Of a stretch of 39,640 nt of DNA, positions 14,949-23,368 are shown one piece after another. The notes beneath the pieces were generated by a model that worked only from the letters and a program-made list of their open reading frames with translations, ran no database searches and had not been told where the DNA came from. Numbering within the stretch: the first letter of the stretch is position 1; each line of letters begins with the position of its first letter. The position numbers and the translations under genes were made by a program. The DNA is from Spirochaetia bacterium (GTDB taxonomy: Bacteria > Spirochaetota > Spirochaetia > Treponematales > Breznakiellaceae), in contig BOAU01000009.1 in the NCBI GenBank assembly GCA_026002025.1, positions 1-39,640 of the forward strand, given 5' to 3'.

Positions 14949-15908
14949 TCAAGGTCCAATGTATTTAGCAAAATAATGTCTTAGCGCAACGGTAATTCCT
15001 GTTCTTTTTATGCGGTTTTGTACCATGATACACATTTTAGGAAATTTCATCAACAGGTGAAAGAGAGCGCAATCCAATCGATGTCTATTTTTTAAGTAAA
15101 CCGCTTTAGCCTCAACCAGAGTGTCCGGCCCAAATTCCTCCATTGTTTTCAATTGTTCATTTATATTTCTTGTATCGGTGAAATATCCGTTTCTTATAAG
15201 AACCTTGTTCACTTTAACAGATTCCTGTAATACCGCCATTTCTTTTTGTTTATCATTTGTCCTGACCGTGCTGCCGTTCCTGAGAATATAAAAATAGACT
15301 ATATCTTCAAATGCGTCAATTTTATCTGTCTTTTCCGCAGCAAGCACATAGAACAAGGCGTCGTTCATCACCGGGGTTTCCGAAAACCGCAAGTTGTTCT
15401 GAAATATATAGTCCGCAAGGAACATTTTCCCCCAGGGTTCCCAATAAAACGCCGCTATTTTTCTTTTTCGCCGATTCGCCCTATAGGATATAACAGCGTC
15501 CTTTCTGTTTTCCAAATAGAATGAATAGTCATTGTTTTCGATGCTATCTTCATCAACAATACCAATCCCGAAAAACAATATGTCCATTTCCGAGGTATTA
15601 TTTTTGTCGAAGATTGCGAAGGCATTTTGCGAGAAATAATCATCCGCGTCTGAAAATATCAGCCATTTTCCCTTTGCTTTGCTGAGGCCAATATTCCTTG
15701 CGTATCCTCCGCCTCTCCCTTCTTTTGAAAAAACTACCTCAATATGGGGATCATTCAGCCCGGGAAAATTATCAAAATCCACCTTTGTTGGATCGCTGTT
15801 ATCATCCACGACAATTATTTGAATATCAGCTCTGCGCGGTATGGAATCAAGACACCGCTGTAATAAGCCGGGAATATTTTTGTGGGGTATTATTATGGAA
15901 TAGGTCAT
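14949..15908 (-). CDS. GT2 family glycosyltransferase
   Basis: The protein has 319 residues. A GT-A domain is clear: MTYSIIIPHKNIPGLLQRCL, QIIVVDDNSDP, RGGGYARNIGLSKAKGKWLI, FSDADDYFSQNAF (DxDD metal site). YWEPWGKMFLADYIFQNNLR and ETPVMNDALFYVLAA match the acceptor half of WcaA/KfoC-like GT2 enzymes. The C-terminal 60 residues are basic with hydrophobic patches, as in capsule transferases acting near the membrane. It is followed after 32 bases by the GT92 gene and preceded by the unknown 200-residue gene. Composition is less GC-rich than its downstream neighbours. The substrate cannot be inferred. Confidence 0.88.
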   Translation of the reverse strand: MTYSIIIPHKNIPGLLQRCLDSIPRRADIQIIVVDDNSDPTKVDFDNFPGLNDPHIEVVFSKEGRGGGYARNIGLSKAKGKWLIFSDADDYFSQNAFAIFDKNNTSEMDILFFGIGIVDEDSIENNDYSFYLENRKDAVISYRANRRKRKIAAFYWEPWGKMFLADYIFQNNLRFSETPVMNDALFYVLAAEKTDKIDAFEDIVYFYILRNGSTVRTNDKQKEMAVLQESVKVNKVLIRNGYFTDTRNINEQLKTMEEFGPDTLVEAKAVYLKNRHRLDCALFHLLMKFPKMCIMVQNRIKRTGITVALRHYFAKYIGP

Positions 15909-15926
15909 ATTGTATCAATTTTTCTC

Positions 15927-16529
15927 TTAAATTTCGTGTGTTTCTTGTCTTTTTCGTGGTTCTTCGAGAGCCTTTTTTTGCAAGACCGTATAGGCTGTTT
16001 GAGCAATGGGGCACGTTTGTATCCGCTTTTCCCGGAATGACCTTTCCAATGGGTCTATGCCCATTTGCTTGAGGGTATTCTGCAAACGTGTCCGATGGCC
16101 GATATAGGCGACATGAAAGGCATCTTTTGGACATCCGTCATGCCGGTAATCGCCTTTGCGCGGAAAGGCTTTTTCAACGCCGTGATAAATAGAAGGGACT
16201 TTTACCACCTCCGAGGCCCGAAAAGCGTCATCAAAATCGGCTATGGCGGCGCGGTAACTGGCAAGGGCCTCCTTTTCTTCGGGGTAGCCGCTTTCAAGCT
16301 CCTGAGTAACAAAGACGTACTCGGCAAGGAGCATAAGATTCGGATCGGCGGACGCAGCCGCTTCGGTAAAGGCATCCATAGCCAACGCGATACCTTTCTC
16401 AAAATCCTCCAGCCCCTGTTCCGCTTGGCCTCTGGTACGCCGGGCGATACGGCCATGGACAATCGAATAAACCGCATCACTGATGCTATTTATCAAGCCA
16501 GCCAGGTCCAAACTCAGCCTCCGCCTCAC
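15927..16529 (-). CDS. Uncharacterised alpha-helical protein of about 200 residues
   Basis: I do not recognise this family. The protein is soluble-looking, with no signal peptide or membrane segment, and rich in Ala/Glu helices (LEDFEKGIALAMDAFTEAAA, EKEALASYRAAIADFDDA), somewhat like TPR-type helical repeats. A Cys/His-containing stretch follows (RHDGCPKDAFHVAYIGHRTR), and the C-terminus is highly charged (EEPRKRQETHEI). A start at GTG 16529 overlaps the previous gene by 44 bases. A TTG at 16511 with GGAGG six bases upstream is an equally good start and still overlaps. Base usage differs from the glycan genes around it. With its upstream partner it forms a two-gene unit with its own promoter candidate inside the polysaccharide cluster. 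Confidence 0.65.
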   Translation of the reverse strand: MRRRLSLDLAGLINSISDAVYSIVHGRIARRTRGQAEQGLEDFEKGIALAMDAFTEAAASADPNLMLLAEYVFVTQELESGYPEEKEALASYRAAIADFDDAFRASEVVKVPSIYHGVEKAFPRKGDYRHDGCPKDAFHVAYIGHRTRLQNTLKQMGIDPLERSFREKRIQTCPIAQTAYTVLQKKALEEPRKRQETHEI

Positions 16530-16722
16530 TCAGGTTATACCCCTGGCTTCGTAAAAAATCAGCTCCGACTCTTTCTTTCATGAGTTTTGCTAACCAGGGG
16601 AACATGGGGATTTTCGCCCGATGCCATGCGCTGGCTTCTTCTTTATCGCCCGTCTGCCGTCTAACGAAGAACTCATGGTCAATCGCAAGGCGTTCTTCCA
16701 AACTCATTTTCTGTGTCGTCAT
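16486..16722 (-). CDS. Small uncharacterised protein, 78 residues
   Basis: I do not recognise it. The start is secure: ATG at 16722 with AGGAG six bases before it. The protein is charged and probably helical (MSLEERLAIDHEFFVRRQTG, then FPWLAKLMKERVGADFLRSQ), without membrane or export signals. It overlaps the start of the following 200-residue gene, suggesting coupled translation of a two-protein unit. Size, overlap and a private promoter resemble toxin-antitoxin layouts, but nothing in either sequence supports that specifically. Confidence 0.7.
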   Translation of the reverse strand: MTTQKMSLEERLAIDHEFFVRRQTGDKEEASAWHRAKIPMFPWLAKLMKERVGADFLRSQGYNLSEAEAEFGPGWLDK

Positions 16723-16771
16723 ATCAATCTCCTATTTCCCCATAGGTATCGCCAGCCTATCAATCGTCTCA

Positions 16772-16800
16772 AAGATAACACGTACCGCGCCGAAAGTCAA
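16772..16800 (-). promoter_or_regulatory. Sigma70-like promoter candidate for the small unknown gene pair
   Basis: On the minus strand TTGACT (16800-16795) is followed by 17 bases and TATCTT (16777-16772), about 50 bases before the ATG at 16722. The -35 box overlaps the stop codon of the SGNH gene. Confidence 0.45.
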
Positions 16801-17747
16801 TCCTGGTCTGTCAATAAGCCCAGTTGTTCTAAATCCTCAATCATAATTGATGTAAATAGCTTTGTCCCGGAATTATTTAAATGACTGGTATCAAAAAACA
16901 AGGAATCATCTGAAAAACGGGTATCGCGGCTATAATCCAAATAGGGAACCTTTGGATACTCAGCGCATATTTCAGCGCTGAATCGATAAAAGGTGTTAAA
17001 AAAATCCGGTGATTTTTCTGCATACACACCATTCAACGCCGAGGCAATCGGTGTGGACACAAGAACAGGTTGTATATTATGGGAAAAACAATAGTCCAGT
17101 ATTTCAGACAAAAGTTTTTGGTTGTATTGATAGCCTTCGTCGCTTTCCGCATCCGTTATCCAAGCTTCATACCAATGATTGGCATCCTGTAAAACCCATT
17201 CTGCGGGTTTACTTGACATCGAAACATTCCACTGCGATGAAACAGTATATTCCGCAGTACTATCACGAAAAATCTTAATGACATTGGAACCTGCGCTCAG
17301 AATCGGGAATGACTTATAGCGGATACCATCCGTAAAACGATAGTCCGGTATATACTGTTTATCCAGGATACGATAATAACGGGGCATTTCGTCGGGGAAT
17401 TCTTTTACAGCCGAAGTGATTTCAAAATACTCTATCAGAAACAATGCTACGGCATCTTTGGCAAAATGATCACTGTATTGTTGCAATAATAAAAAATCAA
17501 ACAGGTGTCTTTGAGAGGTTAACGAAAAATTAAATGTTGTATAAGGAGCATTTGACCAATCAAAATCCAGCAAGCCGTGACTGGATCCAAAATTTGCAAG
17601 CTGAATGTTTCGCGGCACATGGGAAAATTTTTCCACATCATTTTGATATTTCCACGCATAGGTTTTTACGTAACGTGCATTGAGGAACACCAAAATAGAA
17701 AAAAATATGAGGGCAAGCAAACCGCATTTCAGGTAAAACTTTTTCAT
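16797..17747 (-). CDS. SGNH-type membrane-anchored acyltransferase partner (DltD/AlgJ-like)
   Basis: The protein has 316 residues. An N-terminal hydrophobic segment (LLALIFFSILVFLNA, residues 10-25) anchors it, with the rest probably outside the cytoplasm. LANFGSSHGLLDFDW supplies the GxSxG-like Ser block I motif, and FFDTSHLNNSGT near residue 290 is the block V DxxH catalytic motif. NIQPVLVSTPIAS also fits the fold. It starts 15 bases after the MBOAT gene. MBOAT plus SGNH pairs O-acylate polysaccharides or teichoic acids: the MBOAT moves the acyl group across the membrane and the SGNH protein transfers it. By that precedent this protein would place an acetyl or other acyl group on the exported glycan. 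The partner gene is frame-shifted in this copy, so the pair may currently be inactive. Confidence 0.8.
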   Translation of the reverse strand: MKKFYLKCGLLALIFFSILVFLNARYVKTYAWKYQNDVEKFSHVPRNIQLANFGSSHGLLDFDWSNAPYTTFNFSLTSQRHLFDFLLLQQYSDHFAKDAVALFLIEYFEITSAVKEFPDEMPRYYRILDKQYIPDYRFTDGIRYKSFPILSAGSNVIKIFRDSTAEYTVSSQWNVSMSSKPAEWVLQDANHWYEAWITDAESDEGYQYNQKLLSEILDYCFSHNIQPVLVSTPIASALNGVYAEKSPDFFNTFYRFSAEICAEYPKVPYLDYSRDTRFSDDSLFFDTSHLNNSGTKLFTSIMIEDLEQLGLLTDQD

Positions 17748-17762
17748 TAAGATCCTGGCGCC

Positions 17763-19264
17763 TTAAAAGGTGAAATAGATAAAATCAGATGACTCTGTTT
17801 GCATACTGAAAAACAGAACACACACAAGCAACACATACGCCGTCCATCGAATCACAGGGGGAAATTTCATAATCCGTATTGCGCCATTTTCTTTTCGTGC
17901 CCATACTTCAGCTACACCGAGGATCGCAATGGACAAAAAAGATAAACAAAAAGTCATTCGTGCAAACCCGCGTATAGGATTTTCCACACCATTTCCCAGG
18001 GAAAACATTGAACCAATCATTCCAATCAGACCCGTTTCAGATACTCTTTGGATATATCCGATGACTTCACCGGGTAGGGCGGTCAGTTTTGATATAATGG
18101 AAAATGCACTTCCCAGGCTGTCGGCCCGAAAGAAAATCCATGCAAAGCAGACTATGGTGAAGGTGGCGCAAATTTGGAAGCCGCGTCTAACTCGATGCTG
18201 TATGGGGGGGGCAGCAGAATGCTTGCAAGCCGCTCGATTACTTGAAGAAGCCCGTGCAACGCACCCCAGGCCACAAAATGCCAGGCCGCACCATGCCATA
18301 AGCCGGACAGGGCAAATACAACGAGAATATTTCCGCATTGGCGTAAAAGACCCCGGCGGTTCCCTCCGAGGGGAATATAGATATAATCTTTGAACCATGA
18401 GGTCAGGGAAATATGCCACCGCCGCCAAAAATCGGCGATTGAATGGGCAAAGTACGGATGCCTGAAGTTTGCGGTGAGGTTAAAACCGAGGGCACGGGCC
18501 GAACCAATGGCAATATCAGAATACCCCGAAAAATCACAATAAATTTGAATCGCAAAGAAAAAAACCGCCAGGGCGATTGAAGAGGCAGGAAAGGTGTCGG
18601 GAGCAGCGTATACGGCATTCACATACACCGCTATCCGGTCTGCAATAACCACCTTTTTAAACATCCCCCAAGCGGCAAGTTTTAAACCGGATGCCACCTT
18701 GCCGTAGTCAAAAGTATTATTTACTTTGAATTGCGGGAGAAGATGGGCCGTCCGCTCAATCGGCCCTGCCACCAGCGCCGGAAAAAAGGTGACGAAAAGA
18801 GCATAATTGATGAAATCGCGTTCAGTTTGGATTGTCCCCCGGTACACGTCAATCGAATACCCCAGGGCTTGAAATGTATAAAATGAAATACCTACAGGAA
18901 GCAGCATGTTGAAATTGGGCACGGGAAGAGCCGTGACACGCCCGAATTGATCAGCAAAAAAGTTAAAATACTTGAAGAAAAAGAGAATACCGAGGTTGAT
19001 AACAAGGGATGCGATGAGAACGAGCTTTTTGTATTTTTGTGATTTCCCTTCCATCATAATACCGGAAACCCAGGTGACCAAAACAGAAAACAGAATAAGC
19101 AGGATATATACCGGGTTCCAGCACGCATAAAAAAACAACGATGCGGCAAGCAGCATCACTTGCGATACCTTATTGCTCCATTGTTTGTTTATTGCGGTAA
19201 TTGCATAGTAGAGTATAAAAACAATGGGGAGAAACGCCAGATATTGCCATGTGGTAAAATTCAC
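17763..19264 (-). CDS. MBOAT O-acyltransferase (DltB/AlgI type), frame-shifted at a C8 tract
   Basis: From GTG at 19264 the frame gives 370 residues: FFYACWNPVYILLILFSVLV, LLPVGISFYTFQALGYSIDV, DFINYALFVTFFPALVAGPI, YCDFSGYSDIAIG, and LSGLWHGAAWHFVAWGALHG with the catalytic His. It then runs into CCCCCCCCA and ends in unrelated residues. The missing C-terminal part (RRGFQICATFTIVCFAWIFF and several helices, ending at 17763) is open in another frame. With nine C instead of eight the two halves join into a 500-residue protein, the normal size. The GTG is preceded by GGAGGAAAG. As read, the gene is off, or the base count is a sequencing error. It precedes its SGNH partner by 15 bases. Confidence 0.85.
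18204..18211 (-). repeat. C8 homopolymer in the MBOAT coding strand, candidate phase-variation tract (off length)
   Basis: Eight consecutive G on the plus strand (eight C in the coding strand) lie at codons 352-354 of the MBOAT gene. Eight puts the gene out of frame; nine or six would restore it. It falls just after the catalytic WHG..HG region. Confidence 0.75.
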
Positions 19265-19301
19265 CTTTCCTCCGGTAAGATGACAATGGTATAGAGTATA
19301 T

Positions 19302-20570
19302 TCATTTTATCAATAATTCAGCAAATTCTTTAAGGTCGGTTTTATCATTTTCTAACAGCGCCGTCTTACACCCTGCCGCAAGTCCTGCCTGCACGTCTTT
19401 TATGTCGTCTCCAACCATATAGGACTGTGCCAGGTCAATGTTATACTTTGCGGCGGCCTGTAAAATCATCCCCGGTTTTGGCTTGCGGCATTCGCAGTCG
19501 ATCTTGTATTCAGGCCGTTCCCCCGCAAAGCCCTTTTCGGGATGGTGCGGGCAGAAGAATATATCGTCCACATACGCCCCGGCTTTTCCTAACTCGGTTT
19601 CCATTTTACGGTGAATGTTTTCAAGGTCCTCAAGTGAAGCTTCTCCACGGGCAATCACCGGCTGATTGGTAATGACGATGGCAAGATACCCGGCGCTGTT
19701 TATCTTCCGTATCGCTTCCGCTGCCCCGTCAATCAGTTCCAGTTCTTCCGGTTTGGTAATAAAACCGTTCAGCTTGTTGATGGTCCCGTCCCGGTCCAGA
19801 AATACCGCCCTTTGTTTAACCGATAAATTACGCCGGCGGACCATGCCGTTTTCAATGTCTGATGAAACCTGGGCGTAACGGTCAGGGGTTCCCATATCCT
19901 TGATATATTCAGGAGTAGGGTAGGCGTAAATTTTTCCGGCATGGCCAATGGAACCCTCCGCATTTTCAATCAAAGGTTTTAATATATCACGATCAAGATC
20001 AACTTTTTTTGATAAGGGCTTAACCGCAGACAGCAGCATTTTGGACAGGATGTGCAGCCCCGCGTTTACCTGGTTCTTATAATACTGCCGCGGGTCTTCC
20101 TTATTGAGCCATTGGATTACCCGGTGCTTTGTATCGGTCACGAGCAGCGTACTGTCGTAGGGATGGCTGTTGGGATGGACCGCCAGCGTTGCCCAAGCGT
20201 TTTGCTCACGGTGAAATTCAATGAAACGGGAAAAATCAACATCAAAAATGATATCGCCGTGTATCAAAAGAAAATCATCGGAAAGGCTTTCCTGAATTTT
20301 GTATAAGGCCCCGGCAGTTCCCAGCGGTTCCGGCTCGGAATAATAGGATATGGCGCAGCCAAATTTGCTGCCATCGCCAAAATATTCTTTTATGATGTGG
20401 CCCAGATGTCCTACAATAATGATAATATCGGTGAGGTGATTCTGTTTGAGACATTCAATTTGATATTCAAGAATCGGCTTGCCGCAAAAAGGGATCATCG
20501 GTTTTGGAATATCAGAAGCAACTGAGGCAATACGGGTGCCTTTGCCCCCGGCCATAATCACTGTTTTCAT
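19302..20570 (-). CDS. hddC-gmhB: Bifunctional HddC-GmhB: heptose-1-phosphate guanylyltransferase / heptose-1,7-bisphosphate phosphatase
   Basis: The product has 422 residues from ATG at 20570, which overlaps the gmhA stop as ATGA; the ten upstream codons are not needed. Residues 1-230 are a sugar-phosphate nucleotidyltransferase: VIMAGGKGTRIASV, DIPKPMIPFCGKPILEYQIE, LLIHGDIIFDVDF. Residues 250-420 are a HAD-III phosphatase: AVFLDRDGTINKLNGF (nucleophile and acid Asp), IVITNQPVIARGE, FFCPHHPEKG with the zinc-loop CECRKPKPGM, and YMVGDDIKDVQAG. Together they remove the C7 phosphate from D-glycero-D-manno-heptose 1,7-bisphosphate and add GMP to give the GDP-sugar. These are usually separate proteins; here the last two steps share one chain. 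GDP rather than ADP is inferred from the HddA-type kinase next door. Confidence 0.87.
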   Translation of the reverse strand: MKTVIMAGGKGTRIASVASDIPKPMIPFCGKPILEYQIECLKQNHLTDIIIIVGHLGHIIKEYFGDGSKFGCAISYYSEPEPLGTAGALYKIQESLSDDFLLIHGDIIFDVDFSRFIEFHREQNAWATLAVHPNSHPYDSTLLVTDTKHRVIQWLNKEDPRQYYKNQVNAGLHILSKMLLSAVKPLSKKVDLDRDILKPLIENAEGSIGHAGKIYAYPTPEYIKDMGTPDRYAQVSSDIENGMVRRRNLSVKQRAVFLDRDGTINKLNGFITKPEELELIDGAAEAIRKINSAGYLAIVITNQPVIARGEASLEDLENIHRKMETELGKAGAYVDDIFFCPHHPEKGFAGERPEYKIDCECRKPKPGMILQAAAKYNIDLAQSYMVGDDIKDVQAGLAAGCKTALLENDKTDLKEFAELLIK

Positions 20571-21196
20571 TTGAAAAAACGCTCCTCGATCATAAGACAC
20601 AGGGCATGATAAATGGGAAGGTGCAGTTCCTGTATTTTATAGGTTTCAGTTTCCGGTACAATGATGGCGGTGTCCGCAATGTTTGCAAGAGCCCCGCCTG
20701 ATCCCCCGGTCAAGGCAATGGTTTTCATGTTTTTTGCCTTTGCGGTGATCATGGCGTAAAGTACATTTTTTGCGTTGCCGGAAGTGGATATGCCCAAAAA
20801 GGTGTCCCCCGCTGCGCCGTATCCATACACCTGCTGGGCATAGATAATGTTCCCGCCTATATCGTTTATACAGGCTGTTGTCAGCGCGGTATGGGCCGAT
20901 AAGGCAATGGCCGGTAAACCCTGCTGAATATTTTTTCCGATATACTCCGCATGTTCAGGATCAATTCTGCGCAGTTTTGCGATAAAATCATCGCCCAAGG
21001 GGCGCTTCTTTACAAAGCCCTTCATCAATTCACCGACAATGTGGTCCGCATCCGCGGCGCTCCCGCCGTTACCGGCAGCCAGCAGTTTCCCGCCCGCCTC
21101 AAAGGTTTCCGCCAACTGATGATACGCTTTTAGAACAGCATCCTTATTTCCGCTTAACTGCGGATACCGTTCGATTAACTGTTGTAAATAGTCCAT
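20567..21196 (-). CDS. gmhA: Sedoheptulose 7-phosphate isomerase GmhA
   Basis: The product has 209 residues with ATG at 21196 preceded by AGGAA at seven bases. It is a SIS-domain protein: KLLAAGNGGSAADADHIVGE includes the catalytic Glu in GELMKGF, ISTSGNAKNVLYAMI is the phosphate loop, and IQELHLPIYHALCLMIEE carries the catalytic His. The insertion VKKRPLGDDF matches the longer GmhA group that often accompanies the GDP-heptose pathway. It converts sedoheptulose 7-phosphate to D-glycero-D-manno-heptose 7-phosphate in the cytoplasm, the first committed step. It overlaps the upstream kinase gene by 22 bases and the downstream fusion gene by ATGA, so the three heptose genes form a tightly coupled block. 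Confidence 0.95.
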   Translation of the reverse strand: MDYLQQLIERYPQLSGNKDAVLKAYHQLAETFEAGGKLLAAGNGGSAADADHIVGELMKGFVKKRPLGDDFIAKLRRIDPEHAEYIGKNIQQGLPAIALSAHTALTTACINDIGGNIIYAQQVYGYGAAGDTFLGISTSGNAKNVLYAMITAKAKNMKTIALTGGSGGALANIADTAIIVPETETYKIQELHLPIYHALCLMIEERFFK

Positions 21197-22209
21197 GCCT
21201 GTGTTCCTATTTCCGTAAAACTTGGGGTAAAAACAACCCCGTTTTTTTGCTTTAATGCTTTAACAAGTTTGATGCGGTTGCAGGGATTGCAATAGATCAT
21301 CATAAACCCTCCGCCGCCGGCACCGGATATTTTTGCCGATTCGGCGCCGTTATCCAGTGCGTATTGATAAAGGCCGTCAAGAAAATCGTTTGAAATTGAT
21401 TCGGCCATATTTTTTTTCGCAAGCCAGCCCTGCTGTAAACAGCCTGAGAACTCTTTGAAATTTCCCGTTAAGAGGGCTTCTTTCATTAAAGAAGCCTGCC
21501 TTTTCATCTCGTGCATGCTTTCAATACTTTTTGTGATTTTATTTTCAGTGTTTTCTATCTGTTTTTTTATGATATTGGCGCTTTCACGGGAAATGCCGGT
21601 ATAGTACAGCACCAGCGATGCCTCAAGTTCATTGCGGATCCAGCGTTTTAAGCGCAGCGGATTAACAATCACCTTTTCATCCTGATAAAATTCCATAAAA
21701 TTAAAACCGCCGAAGGTTGCCGCGTATTGATCCTGTTTGCCCCCCGCAAGTTTTAAATCTTCCCTTTCAATTTTATATGCCAAAGACGCAATATCATATT
21801 CACCCAAAGGCAGGTTAAGCCATTCTTCAAAGGCCTTTATGATAGCCACAACCATGGTCGATGACGAGCCCAGGCCGGAACCGGCCGGAGCATCCGAATA
21901 GGTTGTCATTTTAAATGACAGGGGTTTTCCCTTATTATAATCTGATACGATCCGGTTATATATACCGCTGTGAAGCGGCAGGGTTTTCGATACCTCAAGC
22001 ACACTTTCGGCATCGCAGGTTTCGTGTCTCTCAAGATCAACGGCGTTGAATTCAACCGTCCTCTTATCGGTTGGCTCCAGGATGCAATAGGCGTACATGT
22101 CAATGGTGGCGTTCAGCACATTACCGCCGTAGAGATTGTAATAGGTAGAAATATCGGTGCCGCCCCCGGCCAGACCGAGGCGGAGCGGCGCCTTTGAACG
22201 TATGATCAT
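21175..22209 (-). CDS. hddA: D-glycero-D-manno-heptose 7-phosphate kinase HddA (GHMP family)
   Basis: The product has 344 residues from the ATG at 22209, which has GAGGG eight bases upstream; an ATG five codons earlier has no ribosome site. GHMP motifs are RSKAPLRLGLAGGGTDISTY at the N-terminus, SDAPAGSGLGSSSTMVVAII as the ATP loop, and SAKISGAGGGGFMMIYC as the C-terminal glycine-rich motif. GGKQDQYAATFGGFNFMEF is characteristic of the HddA group. It phosphorylates C1 of D,D-heptose 7-phosphate to the alpha-1,7-bisphosphate used in the GDP branch. This differs from the ADP branch, where HldE makes the beta-anomer for core lipopolysaccharide. It is first of the three heptose genes and follows a GT4 gene by 21 bases. 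Confidence 0.93.
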   Translation of the reverse strand: MIIRSKAPLRLGLAGGGTDISTYYNLYGGNVLNATIDMYAYCILEPTDKRTVEFNAVDLERHETCDAESVLEVSKTLPLHSGIYNRIVSDYNKGKPLSFKMTTYSDAPAGSGLGSSSTMVVAIIKAFEEWLNLPLGEYDIASLAYKIEREDLKLAGGKQDQYAATFGGFNFMEFYQDEKVIVNPLRLKRWIRNELEASLVLYYTGISRESANIIKKQIENTENKITKSIESMHEMKRQASLMKEALLTGNFKEFSGCLQQGWLAKKNMAESISNDFLDGLYQYALDNGAESAKISGAGGGGFMMIYCNPCNRIKLVKALKQKNGVVFTPSFTEIGTQAWTIYNS

Positions 22210-22230
22210 ATCTTTTACCCTCATAAAAAA

Positions 22231-23286
22231 TTAGAATTGCCGTATTAAATCGTATACTTTTTTTGCGGAAGTATCATAGGAATATTTTTCCAGGATGGCA
22301 TCGGGGGAATCCACCGGTTGCTTTAAGAGTTCATCAAGATCAATATCAGTGTTAAATGGGTCGATATAGTGGGCGGTGTTTCCGTAAATTTCAGGCAGGC
22401 TTGCGGCATTGGCTACGATGATCTGCGCCCCGCAGGACAGCGCCTCAAGGGGAGTCAGGCCGAATCCTTCGTAATAAGAAGGCAGGATGAAGGCTTTGCA
22501 GCGTTCCATAAGGGCTTTTACTTTTTTGTCATCAAGATAACCGAGTAAAATAATGTTTTGCGGTGTAATGCCGCCGTCGAATTCAGTAGCCTGGGCAGTC
22601 GGCGCTCTTGTTCCTGATAGCAAAAAAATGGAATCAGGATGTTTAGAAGCGTATTCAACTATCCATTTGATGTTTTTCCGTTTTGAAAGACTGCCGAGGG
22701 AAAGATAGAAGGGCTTTGAAAGAGTAGGGAATGCGTCAAAGACAGAATAATCCGCCTTGATGGTTCTGAAATGATTCCAGCTGCTGTAGATAACCGCGAT
22801 TCTTTCGCGGTCAATATGATAGGTTTGCGCTATCTGGTTTTGGCTGAAATATGATACGGTTATGATCTTCTTTGCTTTTTTTGCGATAAGCCGGTACTGC
22901 CATTTATTATATATGCGGGTTAATTTGTCACGCATACCGATAAAATCTTCCGGGAAAAATTCGCAGTAAATATCATGCAGGAAAATAATACCCGGCGCAA
23001 GGGGGAGGCAGGTGTTTCCAAAGTCAAGAATGGTATACTGCCGGTGGGTAAGCAAAAAGAACTGGAGCGTAAACATCTGCCATAGAATATGCTGGATTTT
23101 CTTTTTATAAAGAATCACTTTTAAATTTTTATAAGCGGGAATATTTTTTGTGTCCGCCGGGATTATGATTGCAATTTCACCCGGTTTACATAAAAGATCA
23201 AGCCGGGCGGTTATTTCACCTGCATAACGTTCAATGCCGGTTAAAGGACGGCAGAGGAAATAACCATTGATTAATATCTTTTTCAT
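22231..23286 (-). CDS. GT4 family glycosyltransferase
   Basis: The protein has 351 residues. KKILINGYFLCRPLTGIERY at the N-terminus, KKAKKIITVSYFSQNQIAQT, FYLSLGSLSKRKNIKWIVEY and ILPSYYEGFGLTPLEALSCG (E-x7-E) mark a retaining GT-B enzyme of the mannosyltransferase-like GT4 group. It lies immediately upstream of the GDP-heptose genes, so a GDP-mannose- or GDP-heptose-type donor is possible but unproven. The start codon sits at the end of a foreign AAA-ATPase/nuclease gene remnant and no good ribosome site precedes it. Its native leader may therefore have been replaced by recombination. Confidence 0.9.
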   Translation of the reverse strand: MKKILINGYFLCRPLTGIERYAGEITARLDLLCKPGEIAIIIPADTKNIPAYKNLKVILYKKKIQHILWQMFTLQFFLLTHRQYTILDFGNTCLPLAPGIIFLHDIYCEFFPEDFIGMRDKLTRIYNKWQYRLIAKKAKKIITVSYFSQNQIAQTYHIDRERIAVIYSSWNHFRTIKADYSVFDAFPTLSKPFYLSLGSLSKRKNIKWIVEYASKHPDSIFLLSGTRAPTAQATEFDGGITPQNIILLGYLDDKKVKALMERCKAFILPSYYEGFGLTPLEALSCGAQIIVANAASLPEIYGNTAHYIDPFNTDIDLDELLKQPVDSPDAILEKYSYDTSAKKVYDLIRQF

Positions 23287-23368
23287 TTATTTGGGCGATT
23301 GCTTCTTCCGCGGTACCGTTTGCTTTTAATTCTACCACATACACACCATAGTTTGATAGCCCTCTTGG
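23284..23368 (-). pseudogene. Remnant of an AAA-ATPase/PD-(D/E)XK (DUF1703-type) gene
   Basis: Between two glycosyltransferases, and in frame directly after the stop codon of the upstream one, the DNA encodes a stretch including YVVELKANGTAEEAIAQINE. This matches the nuclease motif (ExK) and the following helix of the large family that pairs an AAA-ATPase with a C-terminal PD-(D/E)XK domain. Everything else of that gene is missing. The piece ends exactly where the next glycosyltransferase begins. Confidence 0.7.

Noticed and set aside
14922..14952. TTGACA-18-TACACT on the minus strand before the GT92 gene as a promoter
   Set aside because: The transcript would begin at or inside the ATG at 14916, requiring a leaderless message; the flanking genes are only 32 bases apart and fit read-through.
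16486..16529. Overlap of two small genes as a frameshifted single gene
   Set aside because: The first ORF has a complete ending (GPGWLDK) and the second has its own ribosome site; no known longer protein is recognised.
17763..18428. The C-terminal MBOAT piece as a separate gene
   Set aside because: Its upstream residues before the C8 tract are nonsense relative to the family, while the part after it continues the MBOAT helices exactly.
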